Below, one piece after another: positions 45,165 to 53,526 of a stretch of 64,000 bases of DNA. The stretch's first letter is position 1; each line of letters begins with the position of its first letter. A program made the position numbers and the translations under genes. Below the pieces are notes generated by a model. It had not been told where the DNA came from. It ran no database searches and was given only the letters and a program-made list of their open reading frames with translations. The DNA comes from Shouchella clausii (lineage in GTDB: Bacteria; Bacillota; Bacilli; Bacillales; Bacillaceae_D): NCBI RefSeq assembly GCF_001598215.1, contig NZ_BCXJ01000003.1, positions 310,001 to 374,000 of the forward strand. The letters run 5' to 3'.

Positions 45165-46604
45165 TTACAAAGATAACCCCGTCCATCGCCAATACGTATT
45201 AAAAAATATGACGATTAACCCAAAATAAACCAATGCCAGTAAGCAGCTCAAACGAAATAAGTCATTCGCCTTAAAACTCGGTTTTTCTTCAAAAAAAATT
45301 AAAAGCGCTTTAGAACTAATTGGAAAAGTTAAACAATAATTAAGAGCAACCATTTTCATAAACAGCAACGCTTGTGGATTGAATCCTTTTGCTAGCGCTA
45401 AAGCTAACAATGGCGGGACAAGTATGACCGCTCTCGTAGTATGGGAGGGGATGTAAAGGTGTGCGCTCATACAAATAGCAATCAGAAAAAAGATCGTCAA
45501 GGATTCTGAATGGCTTAAATACCGTTCTGCTCCTTCCAACAGTAGCTGTACGGCCCATTCTGCTGCTCCTGTTTGCATCAATGCTTCCCCTAATGCAATT
45601 GCTGCCCCTACGTAAAGAAGCAAATTCCATGAAACAGCCTCTACCCCTTCTTTCCACTTAATTACCCCTATCTTAGGCATAAGCAAAGTGAAAGCGCCAA
45701 TGATCGTCACGGTCGCTATGTGAACCCCATGGGTCGCTTCAGTTAGCCACAAACCCATCATAGCGACTATGACTAAAACAGTCCGTTTTTCAGCAGAAGT
45801 CATAGGCTCTGACATCTGATTTTCATTATGGAAATTCAGTTGCCGCGCCCGTTTGTCTAAAAACAACCACCCAATCATCAAGCAGGCACACATACTGGCC
45901 AAAAAGGCAAAAGGCATCCCCCATATTAGCCACTGGACAAACGATATACGCTCGTGTCCGAGTGTCGGCAAATAGTCATTGGCAATCAAATGGGAGCTAG
46001 CACCGATCAAGGTTGCATTTGTTGCCAAAAGAATAACAGTCGGGATTAATAGCGCAAGCGCTTTTGTAAAACGCTCGTTATCCGCTTGTTTCGACAAATC
46101 CCGATATAGGGGCAGCAGTACTGAGGCCCGTCCAGAAGTGGAGGGAATGAACAACGTAAGCACTTGGGTGATTATCGTAACAACGAACAGCAGCAAAAAT
46201 GTCGAGCGCGCCTTGGTAGTGAGCGCAAACGACATTCGTTTGGCCAAGCCCGTTTTCTGCATACAGGCGCCAATCATAAATGTCCCTAACATTAACCAAA
46301 TTACGTCAGAGGAAAGAGATTCAAAGAGCAATTCCTGCGGGACAGCTCTCGTGAGAACAAGCAATAACAGTGCGCCTAAAGCGACCATCGCTGGTGGAAG
46401 AGCCGTAAACAGCCAACAATAAATAGCCAATATTAACATCATGAGAGACATTCTGCCTTCGGCCGTAAGCTCTGATGGGGTCACGGCTAACGACAGAACA
46501 ACAGCTGCAAAAAGCACCTCCCACTTCCCGCGCTTGCGCTTATTATCGGAATTTACAAAACGTTTCCTGCGTTTTGTCCTCACTCTCTTCGCCTCGATCG
46601 TCAT
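45165..46604 (-). CDS. SLC13/DASS-family sodium:carboxylate symporter
   Basis: A 479-aa, 11-13-TM transporter of the divalent anion:Na+ symporter family (CitT/SdcS-like): SDVIWLMLGTFMIGACMQKTG, FIPSTSGRASVLLPL (SNT-like substrate loop), LATNATLIGASSHLIA, and a second half with LLYVGAAIALGEALMQTG and SAHLYIPSHTTRAVILVP. The N-terminus is very basic. Its ATG overlaps the glycerate kinase stop as ATGA, so the two form one operon; glycerate or a related hydroxy-acid is the likely substrate. Confidence 0.87.
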   Translation of the reverse strand: MTIEAKRVRTKRRKRFVNSDNKRKRGKWEVLFAAVVLSLAVTPSELTAEGRMSLMMLILAIYCWLFTALPPAMVALGALLLLVLTRAVPQELLFESLSSDVIWLMLGTFMIGACMQKTGLAKRMSFALTTKARSTFLLLFVVTIITQVLTLFIPSTSGRASVLLPLYRDLSKQADNERFTKALALLIPTVILLATNATLIGASSHLIANDYLPTLGHERISFVQWLIWGMPFAFLASMCACLMIGWLFLDKRARQLNFHNENQMSEPMTSAEKRTVLVIVAMMGLWLTEATHGVHIATVTIIGAFTLLMPKIGVIKWKEGVEAVSWNLLLYVGAAIALGEALMQTGAAEWAVQLLLEGAERYLSHSESLTIFFLIAICMSAHLYIPSHTTRAVILVPPLLALALAKGFNPQALLFMKMVALNYCLTFPISSKALLIFFEEKPSFKANDLFRLSCLLALVYFGLIVIFFNTYWRWTGLSL

Positions 46605-47788
46605 GACGCTTTCCCGCCTTGACCTTCTTCCTTATCCGCAAGGGACAAGCCCACTAATACCATCCTTATGGATGCTTCTGTGCAATCGCGAATCCATTTT
46701 TCTGTTTTTTCCATTGCCGTCTCTAAACTTGACGGCGTTTGCAAAATGCTCGTAAAAACGTCAATTCCATGACGGTAATTGATGTTGGCTCCTTTCCCAA
46801 TTGTGCCAGCAATCACGATCACCGGTTTACCATAACTTTTTGCCCGTGCCGCCACCTCTGCTGGGATTTTCCCTTTTGGTGTTTGAAAATCAATGCTTCC
46901 TTCTGCCGTGAATACTAAATCGGCTTGTTGGATATGACGGTCAATGTCTAAATATGTCAAAATCACTTCATACCTTGGATAAAGTTTCGCTCCCAATAAT
47001 CCATGAAAGCAAGCGCCTAACCCTCCTGAAGCACCACCTCCTGGAATGTCCCTTACACGGACGCTAGTTGTTTCCACGATTTGTTCTGCCAAATTTTCAA
47101 GACCACGATCCAATAAATCAATTTGCATCTGGGATGCGCCTTTTTGCGCCCCAAAAATACGGGCAACCCCATTTTTTCCACATAAGACGTTATGCCAATT
47201 ACAGGCAACATCTATGGGGATATAAGCTAGACGGCGGTCTATGCCACTAAGGTCAATAGCAGCAATAGATGGCAAAACAACAGCCCCCTTCCTTGCGTCG
47301 ACTACCGATCCAGTTTGATCGAAAAAACGAATGCCTAACGCTTGTCCCATCCCTATGCCCCCATCACTAATGCCTGAATCGCCGCAGCCAACAAGGATAC
47401 GCTCCGCCCCAAAATCGAGGGCTTTTTTGATCAATTCCCCTACACCAAATGATGACGTGAACAACGGGTTCCTCTTCTCTCTCGGTACAAGTTTCAACCC
47501 CGCAGCTTGAGCAATTTCAATCACAGCCGTACGTTTCTCACCAGTGCCCAAAAACCCAAATATCGCTGTCACTTGTTGGTTTATTGGTCCGGTCACCTCC
47601 GCTGAATGCAATGTGCCGTCCGTCCACGCTACCATCGTTTCTGTAAACCCTTCCCCTCCATCGACTAAAGGGACAGAGATCACCTTCGCCTCAGGCAAAG
47701 CCCGAATAATTCCCTCCTTCATGTTGGCAGCGACTTGTTCTGCGCTGACACTCTCTTTAAAGCCTGATGGAGCCAAGACAATATTCAT
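46601..47788 (-). CDS. glxK: Glycerate kinase (GlxK/GarK family)
   Basis: A 395-aa glycerate 2-kinase: NIVLAPSGFKESVSAEQVAANM, PLVDGGEGFTETMV, AQAAGLKLVP, GCGDSGISDGGIGMGQALG, CGKNGVARIFGAQKGA and PGGGASGGLGACF. It phosphorylates D-glycerate to 2-phosphoglycerate from degradation of glucarate or glyoxylate. A weak cre-like stretch (AGAAAGCGCTGTGA) lies near 47837. It is coupled to the downstream SLC13 transporter gene, which probably imports its substrate. Confidence 0.9.
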   Translation of the reverse strand: MNIVLAPSGFKESVSAEQVAANMKEGIIRALPEAKVISVPLVDGGEGFTETMVAWTDGTLHSAEVTGPINQQVTAIFGFLGTGEKRTAVIEIAQAAGLKLVPREKRNPLFTSSFGVGELIKKALDFGAERILVGCGDSGISDGGIGMGQALGIRFFDQTGSVVDARKGAVVLPSIAAIDLSGIDRRLAYIPIDVACNWHNVLCGKNGVARIFGAQKGASQMQIDLLDRGLENLAEQIVETTSVRVRDIPGGGASGGLGACFHGLLGAKLYPRYEVILTYLDIDRHIQQADLVFTAEGSIDFQTPKGKIPAEVAARAKSYGKPVIVIAGTIGKGANINYRHGIDVFTSILQTPSSLETAMEKTEKWIRDCTEASIRMVLVGLSLADKEEGQGGKAS

Positions 47789-47916
47789 AAGTGATCACTC
47801 CTAACTTTTATAGACCAAGAATAAACAACAAAAAATAGAAAGCGCTGTGAAGTATATGAAAAGACGATTAAAAAACGGTTTTATTTTGCTTAAAACCGAT
47901 ATAGAGCAACAAAAAA

Positions 47917-47946
47917 AGCAGCCAGGCATAATGCCTAGCTGGTCGT
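47917..47946 (-). terminator. Terminator downstream of the PepSY gene
   Basis: On the minus strand, CAGC-AGGCAT pairs with ATGCCT-GCTG with one bulge on each side, followed by a run of seven T. It lies about 20 bp after the 47968 gene. Confidence 0.6.
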
Positions 47947-47967
47947 ATAAGAGTGGTTTATTATAAT

Positions 47968-48522
47968 TTAGTCATCCATGTCCACTTTTAAGACTTCTCC
48001 GCTTACAGCAGCAATGTCAATGGTTGTTTCATCATTCTTGCCGGTTTCGACTTCGATTTCATACACATACTGGCCATCCTCTTTATCCACTTCCACTTCC
48101 GATACGGTACCATCTACTTCTTCAAGGGCCCGTTTGATGGCTTCATCGGTGGAAAGCGCATCAGCTGGCAGTTTGCTGCCTTCGTCGTCATCTTCGTTAT
48201 CCTCGTCGTCTATGCGTTCACTTTTCCTTTGTTTGACCTCGCCCGAATCAGCAGCAATGTCAAATTCATATTCTTGGCCGTCTTTGTGAATTTCTACTTC
48301 ATAGTGATCTTCCCCGTCATCACGATCTCGCTCCAATTGCAGAATATGGCCGCCTCCTGTTTCACGAATGGCAATCTCCTCAGCTTCTTTATAAGTGATG
48401 CCTGACTGATTCTCTGCCTTTTCATTCGCTAATACGGCATCACTACTCAAAGCGTATCCACCCAACGCAAGCCCACTGATCAAAACGGTTCCCGCAAGCA
48501 CCAAATTCATTCGTTTCATCAT
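47968..48522 (-). CDS. PepSY-domain secreted protein (YkoJ/YkoI-like)
   Basis: An exported protein of 184 aa with a signal peptide (MKRMNLVLAGTVLISGLALGG), then two PepSY repeats (ITYKEAEEIAIRETGGG ... YEFDIAADSGEVKQRK; LSTDEAIKRALEEVDGTVSEVEVD ... TTIDIAAVSGEVLKV) joined by a very acidic linker (DDEDNEDDDEG). AAAGGAG precedes ATG 48522. PepSY domains are thought to inhibit proteases or sense conditions. It is a paralogue of the protein encoded just upstream and belongs with the two-component system at 49541-51586. Confidence 0.82.
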   Translation of the reverse strand: MMKRMNLVLAGTVLISGLALGGYALSSDAVLANEKAENQSGITYKEAEEIAIRETGGGHILQLERDRDDGEDHYEVEIHKDGQEYEFDIAADSGEVKQRKSERIDDEDNEDDDEGSKLPADALSTDEAIKRALEEVDGTVSEVEVDKEDGQYVYEIEVETGKNDETTIDIAAVSGEVLKVDMDD

Positions 48523-48739
48523 GTTCCACTCCTTTGTTGTTGTTACGTTTATCATAAGCAACAAAGATTAAAACAAAGGAAAGGAAAGATTAGAAAACAA
48601 TGAGAATCTCTTTAAAATGTGTTTAGTCATTAAACAATAATTAACCTAGTGTCACACAAATGTTTCTAGCCCTACCTTGCTGTCTAGTGTCAACCAAGTC
48701 GTTAGTGAAAACGAACTTTCTGCACTGGCGTTGTCTTTT

Positions 48740-49462
48740 CTAATCATCGTCACGGCCTTCAATAGCGACGCTCTCAATCGCCCCGGTAAATGCATTGACG
48801 ACAATTGTTCCTTCTTCGCGGTCTGTTTCAATTTCAATCTCATAGACAAGCAAACCATCTTCTTCGTCTAGTTCACTGTCGACAACCGTTCCATTCAACT
48901 CCTCTAAAGCGATTTGCTTTGCCTCTTCGACGGAAATTTGCCCGCCAGTTTCAACTGGTTTTTCTTTGGAACGTATGACGTCACCGTTAACCCCGTCAAT
49001 GTCCACTTCGATTTTTTGGCTGTTCTCTTTTACTACAATCACTTTATAAACGTTCCTTTTCTCATCATAATCGATTGACTCAACTATGCCGTTCCCTTCA
49101 GTAGCAGCAACTTTTTCGGCGTCTGTTTGTGGAATTGGCTCCTGATTCTCTCCATCATTTGGCAGGTTGTCATTGTTCTTCTTTTCTTGTTGAAGCTGCT
49201 CAATCTTTCCAGTGGCTCCATCAACAAAAAGCACATACGTATTGGCGTCTTCCTCTAGTATAATTTTATATTGCTCTTTTCCCTTGGCGTGCGTCAGTTC
49301 AGAGGAGACAATGTTGCCGGCATATTTGGCACTTACTGTTTGCCTGACTTCCTTTTCCGTCAAAAGCGGGTCATTTGTCCCCATTACGAGCGTAGTAATA
49401 CCAAATACAGCTGCTGTAGTAACGACAACAATGCCTATTGCCCAATACCATTTCCTTTTCAT
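48740..49462 (-). CDS. PepSY-domain membrane-anchored protein (YkoI-like)
   Basis: A 240-aa protein with one N-terminal membrane span (WYWAIGIVVVTTAAVFGITTL) and an extracellular part with three PepSY-type segments (YKIILEEDANTYVLFVDGATGKIEQL; DEKRNVYKVIVVKENSQ; VYEIEIETDREEGTIVVNAFTGAIESV) and an acidic Asn/Asp-rich linker. AGGAGG lies 6 nt before ATG 49462. It probably reports cell-envelope or protease status to the neighbouring kinase. Confidence 0.8.
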   Translation of the reverse strand: MKRKWYWAIGIVVVTTAAVFGITTLVMGTNDPLLTEKEVRQTVSAKYAGNIVSSELTHAKGKEQYKIILEEDANTYVLFVDGATGKIEQLQQEKKNNDNLPNDGENQEPIPQTDAEKVAATEGNGIVESIDYDEKRNVYKVIVVKENSQKIEVDIDGVNGDVIRSKEKPVETGGQISVEEAKQIALEELNGTVVDSELDEEDGLLVYEIEIETDREEGTIVVNAFTGAIESVAIEGRDDD

Positions 49463-49540
49463 AGCCATCCTCCTCCCTTCCCATTTTCCCACAACTTTAT
49501 TACAGCTACAGGAAAAAGACATTAAAATCTGCTGAGAAGC

Positions 49541-50896
49541 TCATTGATTCAGGTGCAGCGGAAGATAAACAGTTGCGGTTGTCCCTTCGCCCTCTTTGCT
49601 TACAAGCTCGATCTTTCCATGATGGGCGTCCACGATTCGCTTAGCAATCGGCAGTCCTAAACCAGTTCCACCTGTTCCCCTTGTGCGGGACTTATCCACG
49701 CGGTAAAAGCGATTATACACGTTGTCTAATTCATCTTTCGGAATGCCTATGCCCCTGTCTGTTATTGCGATTTGTGCTTCGGCTTCAACTGAGGCAACCG
49801 TGATTTTGACAGGCGCGGCACTGTATTTGATGGCATTGTCCAATAAAATAAACAGCAGCTGCTTTATTTTTTGGGGGTCGCCTTCCAATTCAACTTTGTT
49901 TGTGGCTGCGTCTACAATGATTGACCGTCCAAATGCTCTCTCTAAATTTAGCGCAGATTCCTTTGCCACTTCCACTAAGTCGATTTTTTGGCAATCAATT
50001 TTAAACTGTGACTCATCTTCGGCCAAGAGCAACATTTGCTGGGCCATTTCCTTCATACGGACAGATTCTGAGTAAATGGCCTCTACCGCTTCTTCCAAAA
50101 CCTCAGGCTTTTCCTTCCCCCACCTTTTCAACAATTTGGCATAACTTTCCACGACCGTTAATGGCGTTTTTAGCTCGTGGGAAGCGTCGGAGACAAATTG
50201 TTCTTGTTTTTTATAATTGGTTTCAAGCAAATCCATCATTCGGTTAAACGTTTGCGCCATTTTGGTCAGTTCGTCATTTGACTTCTTTTCAAACGCGATA
50301 CGTTTAAATGTGCCACGTTTTTGGATTTCCTCCATTGTCTGGATCATGGCAGCAATCGGATTAACAATCAAATTGCTTAAGACGCGCCCGCCTATAAAAG
50401 AAGGAATTACAATCATTAAGATAGCGATCGCCAAAATGACTTGCAACACTCTGAGCGTATTCTCCATAGTCCCCTGTTTTTCCGTTAGTTCAAGGGACAC
50501 TACTTCTCCATTCTCCCAAATGACTGGGTGAGCCGCTACAGTATACAACTCCCCCTCTATGCGGTGCATTTCGCTCTGTTCCCCTTCACGGTAAACCGTA
50601 GGTAGCTCTGTCATCTCTCGACTTCTCGCTACGTCAAGCAAACTTTTTCCATCTTCCGATATGATCCGAATCATCGAATCGGCAGGCAAATAAGCTCTTA
50701 GAAAGCGAGGCATATCCAAACTGGCATCAGCGGTGTGCAATGCCTCGGCCATATTATCCATTTGTGTTTCAGCACGCTCAACTGCTTCATTCTCCATTGT
50801 TTTTTGGAAAACGACATAAATCGCCCCATTTGCCGCCAACACTAATAAAAGCAGCCAAATAGTGGAGAACAAGGTAATCCGGTTTTTAATATTCAT
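49541..50896 (-). CDS. ykoH: Sensor histidine kinase (YkoH-like, EnvZ/OmpR class)
   Basis: A 451-aa kinase: two membrane spans (LFSTIWLLLLVLAANGAIYVV and VLQVILAIAILMIVIPSF) around an extracellular sensor (about 35-150), a HAMP linker, HisKA with FVSDASHELKTPLTVVESYAKLL, and HATPase motifs (N box LFILLDNAIKYS, DRGIGIP, GTGGTGLGLPIAK). It is 3 bp downstream of its response regulator. With the two PepSY genes it follows the B. subtilis ykoGHIJ order. Confidence 0.88.
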   Translation of the reverse strand: MNIKNRITLFSTIWLLLLVLAANGAIYVVFQKTMENEAVERAETQMDNMAEALHTADASLDMPRFLRAYLPADSMIRIISEDGKSLLDVARSREMTELPTVYREGEQSEMHRIEGELYTVAAHPVIWENGEVVSLELTEKQGTMENTLRVLQVILAIAILMIVIPSFIGGRVLSNLIVNPIAAMIQTMEEIQKRGTFKRIAFEKKSNDELTKMAQTFNRMMDLLETNYKKQEQFVSDASHELKTPLTVVESYAKLLKRWGKEKPEVLEEAVEAIYSESVRMKEMAQQMLLLAEDESQFKIDCQKIDLVEVAKESALNLERAFGRSIIVDAATNKVELEGDPQKIKQLLFILLDNAIKYSAAPVKITVASVEAEAQIAITDRGIGIPKDELDNVYNRFYRVDKSRTRGTGGTGLGLPIAKRIVDAHHGKIELVSKEGEGTTATVYLPLHLNQ

Positions 50897-50899
50897 CGC

Positions 50900-51586
50900 T
50901 CATTCCTTCATCGTATAGCCAACTCCCCGGACCGTATGGATGTATGGCTTAGAAAAGTGTGTGTCAACTTTTTTGCGTAAATAGCGAATATAAACATCGA
51001 CAACGTTCGTTTCTCCGTAATAATCGTATCCCCAAACGTGCTCGATGATCTGTTCGCGGCTCAGTACTTGGCTTTTATGAGAAACAAGAAAAACGAGCAA
51101 GTCAAACTCCCTTGGCGTCAATTCTATCGGTTTAGATCCTCTTGTGACTTCCCTAGTTTGCACATCGATTGCCAAATCGCCTAGTTCGTACCGCTCCTCT
51201 TTTTGCGAGGCCTTATAAGCCACTGACATGCGCAAACAGGCACGAATCCTCGCAAGCAGCTCTTCAATTTCAAAAGGTTTTGTAATATAATCATTTGCCC
51301 CTAAATCGAGGCCGCTAACTTTATCAGGCAATGAATCGCGTGCTGTTAGTAAAATCACTGGCGTCTTACTTATGCTACGGATGCGTCTCAACACTTCCAT
51401 TCCGCTTAATTCAGGAAGCATGACATCGAGGAGCACCAAGTCCCATTGTCCTCTTTTAAAAGCTTCTAACCCAGAAAACCCTGTCGATGCCGCTTCTGTT
51501 TCATACCCTTCGTGTTCAAGTTCTAACTGTATTAGTCGGGCAATCTTTCTTTCATCCTCAATAATCAAGATTGATTCTCCGCTCAT
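50900..51586 (-). CDS. ykoG: OmpR/PhoB-family response regulator (YkoG-like)
   Basis: A 228-aa regulator: receiver domain with the phosphoacceptor near D54 (WDLVLLDVMLPEL), Thr/Lys switch residues in ILLTARD and YITKPFE, and a winged-helix output domain (ELTPREFDLLVFLVSHK ... VVDVYIRYLRKKVD ... IHTVRGVGYTM). The frame opens further upstream, but GGAGGAG lies directly before ATG 51586, so I start there. It probably controls the downstream PepSY genes and itself. Confidence 0.88.
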   Translation of the reverse strand: MSGESILIIEDERKIARLIQLELEHEGYETEAASTGFSGLEAFKRGQWDLVLLDVMLPELSGMEVLRRIRSISKTPVILLTARDSLPDKVSGLDLGANDYITKPFEIEELLARIRACLRMSVAYKASQKEERYELGDLAIDVQTREVTRGSKPIELTPREFDLLVFLVSHKSQVLSREQIIEHVWGYDYYGETNVVDVYIRYLRKKVDTHFSKPYIHTVRGVGYTMKE

Positions 51587-51777
51587 TCGCTCCTCCGTTT
51601 CTCCCTGTTCCATCCCTCTTTTCTGGATAGGATACTCGAACCAGCCAGTTTTTATAAAATCATAGCACAGGAGGGGACAATACAAAAGGCATGCCAATTA
51701 GGCGTTTTGCCCCTTATTATACCTGTCCTTTCTCACCACATTGCGCTGACCTTTTCGCGCTTATGTCCGTTCGTTTA

Positions 51778-51845
51778 CTAGCTATTACAGCGAAATAACA
51801 CTATTTCCATCACCTTACAAGTAGAATGCTTCTTGCCAATTCTTC
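51778..51845. repeat. Left copy of a ~68-bp direct repeat flanking the SIS-GntR-hexapeptide module
   Basis: About 68 bp starting TACTAGCTATTACAG, matching the copy at 55324-55391 with about seven differences (roughly 90 percent identical, by eye). Both copies are in the same orientation. This copy ends about 30 bp upstream of the SIS gene promoter. The 51587-51777 stretch holds no gene I can support. Confidence 0.65.
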
Positions 51846-51873
51846 TTAACGTATTTCCATCAAAACCTTCCTA

Positions 51874-51917
51874 TTGACTTGTTAACACTACTTGTTATAA
51901 CATGTGTGTATAACAAG
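51874..51917 (+). promoter_or_regulatory. Promoter and inverted-repeat operator of the SIS gene
   Basis: TTGACT (51874-51879), a 16-bp spacer and TATAAC (51896-51901) form a sigma-A promoter. CTTGTTATA (51891-51899) and TATAACAAG (51909-51917) are perfect inverted arms overlapping the -10, suited to repression by the GntR/HutC protein encoded two genes downstream. A related half-site (GTTATAATAAG) precedes the GntR gene. Confidence 0.6.
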
Positions 51918-51934
51918 TTTAGGAGGAGAAATGA

Positions 51935-52675
51935 ATGGAAACAAAAGCGGAAATTACACGTTACTTGGATTATTTGACTGAAACATGGAAGTCTGTCACG
52001 GAAAACGAAATTGACCACATCAATCAAGCTGCTGAGTTCATTTTTAATTCTTGTAAAGACGGAGGTCGTTTTTATGTGTTTGGATCTGGCCACTCACATA
52101 TGATTGCCGAAGAAATCTATATTCGTGCCGGAGGGTTAGCCTATGTAAAAGGAATTTTACCTCCAGAATTAATGTTGCATGAGATGCCTAACAAAAGTAC
52201 CTATCTAGAAAGATTGGATGGATACGCCAAAAGCATTCTAAATCTATACAAAGTAGATGAAAAGGATACATTAATGGTCGTTTCGAATTCAGGAAGAAAT
52301 AATATTCCTGTAGAAATGTGTTTGGAGGCAAAGAAACTAGGAACGAAAGTGATTGCATTGACATCAATGGACCATGCAAAAAATGTGTCTTCTCGTCACT
52401 CCTCCAATAAAAAAATACATGAAATTGCAGATGTGACGATTGATAATCATGCTCCTAAAGGAGACGCTGCCTTTCAAATGCCTGGTATTAAAGCAGGATT
52501 AGGACCAACCTCTGATTTTACAGGAATAGGCATTGCCCAAACGATTATCATTGGTGTGATCCACAAGTTAAAAGAAGCTGGATTGGATGTCCCTGTATTC
52601 CAAAGTTCCAATTTAGATGGTGCAGACAAATATAACGATCACCTATTCGACACTTACTACGGTTACTGGAAGTAA
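51935..52675 (+). CDS. SIS-domain phosphosugar-binding protein (UPF0309-like)
   Basis: A 246-aa sugar-isomerase-fold protein: FYVFGSGHSHMIAEEI (phosphosugar loop), VVSNSGRNNIPVEMCLEAK and LTSMDHAKNVSSRH are SIS signatures. The DNHAPKGDAAFQMPG segment and QSSNLDGADKYN C-terminus match the uncharacterised UPF0309 group. It probably handles an amino-sugar phosphate. It is the first gene of a GntR-controlled module. AGGAGG lies 7 nt before ATG 51935. Confidence 0.82.
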   Translation: METKAEITRYLDYLTETWKSVTENEIDHINQAAEFIFNSCKDGGRFYVFGSGHSHMIAEEIYIRAGGLAYVKGILPPELMLHEMPNKSTYLERLDGYAKSILNLYKVDEKDTLMVVSNSGRNNIPVEMCLEAKKLGTKVIALTSMDHAKNVSSRHSSNKKIHEIADVTIDNHAPKGDAAFQMPGIKAGLGPTSDFTGIGIAQTIIIGVIHKLKEAGLDVPVFQSSNLDGADKYNDHLFDTYYGYWK

Positions 52676-52759
52676 TCCCTTATCCTTCTCAATTTTCAAG
52701 TGAAATGAACATACATGTTATAATAAGATGTATTAAATTTTCTTTAAGGACTGAAAAGG

Positions 52760-53470
52760 ATGAAGGAAACATTACCGAAATATCAAGTTGTAAAAGAATA
52801 TATATTGGCGCAAATAAAAAAAGGGGTTTATTTGCCTCATCAAGTTATTGAATCGGAATTAGAATTGATGGAAAAGCTGAATGTCTCAAGAATAACCATT
52901 AGAAGAGCGTTAGAGGAATTGGTGCATGATAAAGTATTGACTAAGAAAAAAGGGGTTGGCACATTTGTGAACCCCCTTCCTAAATACACGGGTTTTAAGC
53001 CAGGTGTAAGCTTTACTTTGGAAGCAAAAAACAGAGGGATGCAACCCTCCACCGAATTATTACAATTAACAAAAGTGGTTGCTGATGATCAACAGGCAGA
53101 TGATATGCAAGTGGCGATTGGCGATCCATTATGGCTAGTTGAGCGGATACGGTACGCAGACAATATCGCTGTATCTTATGAATTAGAGTATTTTGATCAT
53201 CACTTGGTGGGAGAACTTACAGGAGAAATATGTAAGCATTCGATTTATGAATTTTTGGAAAAAAAGGGCGTTGAATATGAGTTTGTCGATCAAAAAATTT
53301 CTGCAGTGTTAGCTGACGAGACGTCCTCTGCTCATTTAAGTGTTCCTATAGGGTCTCCACTCATATCAATTAAAAACATTGCTTGTTTAAAAAATGGCAA
53401 ACCGTTTAATGTTGGCTTTGCCTTATATCAAACCAATTCCTTTTATTTAATGCATACGATTTATCGATAA
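52760..53470 (+). CDS. GntR-family (HutC/UTRA subfamily) transcriptional regulator
   Basis: A 236-aa regulator: winged HTH (VVKEYILAQIKKGVY ... ELELMEKLNVSRITIRRALEELVHDKVLTKKKGVGTFV) and a UTRA effector domain (FTLEAKNRGMQPSTELL ... LWLVERIRYADNIAVSYELEYF ... ISAVLADETSSAHLSVPIGSPLISIKN). UTRA regulators often sense amino-sugar phosphates such as GlcNAc-6-P. It probably represses the SIS gene and itself. Confidence 0.88.
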   Translation: MKETLPKYQVVKEYILAQIKKGVYLPHQVIESELELMEKLNVSRITIRRALEELVHDKVLTKKKGVGTFVNPLPKYTGFKPGVSFTLEAKNRGMQPSTELLQLTKVVADDQQADDMQVAIGDPLWLVERIRYADNIAVSYELEYFDHHLVGELTGEICKHSIYEFLEKKGVEYEFVDQKISAVLADETSSAHLSVPIGSPLISIKNIACLKNGKPFNVGFALYQTNSFYLMHTIYR

Positions 53471-53526
53471 CGACAAAATGGCCCAATCAAGCATTAAGCT
53501 TTTCTTTCGTAAAGGAGAATCATACG

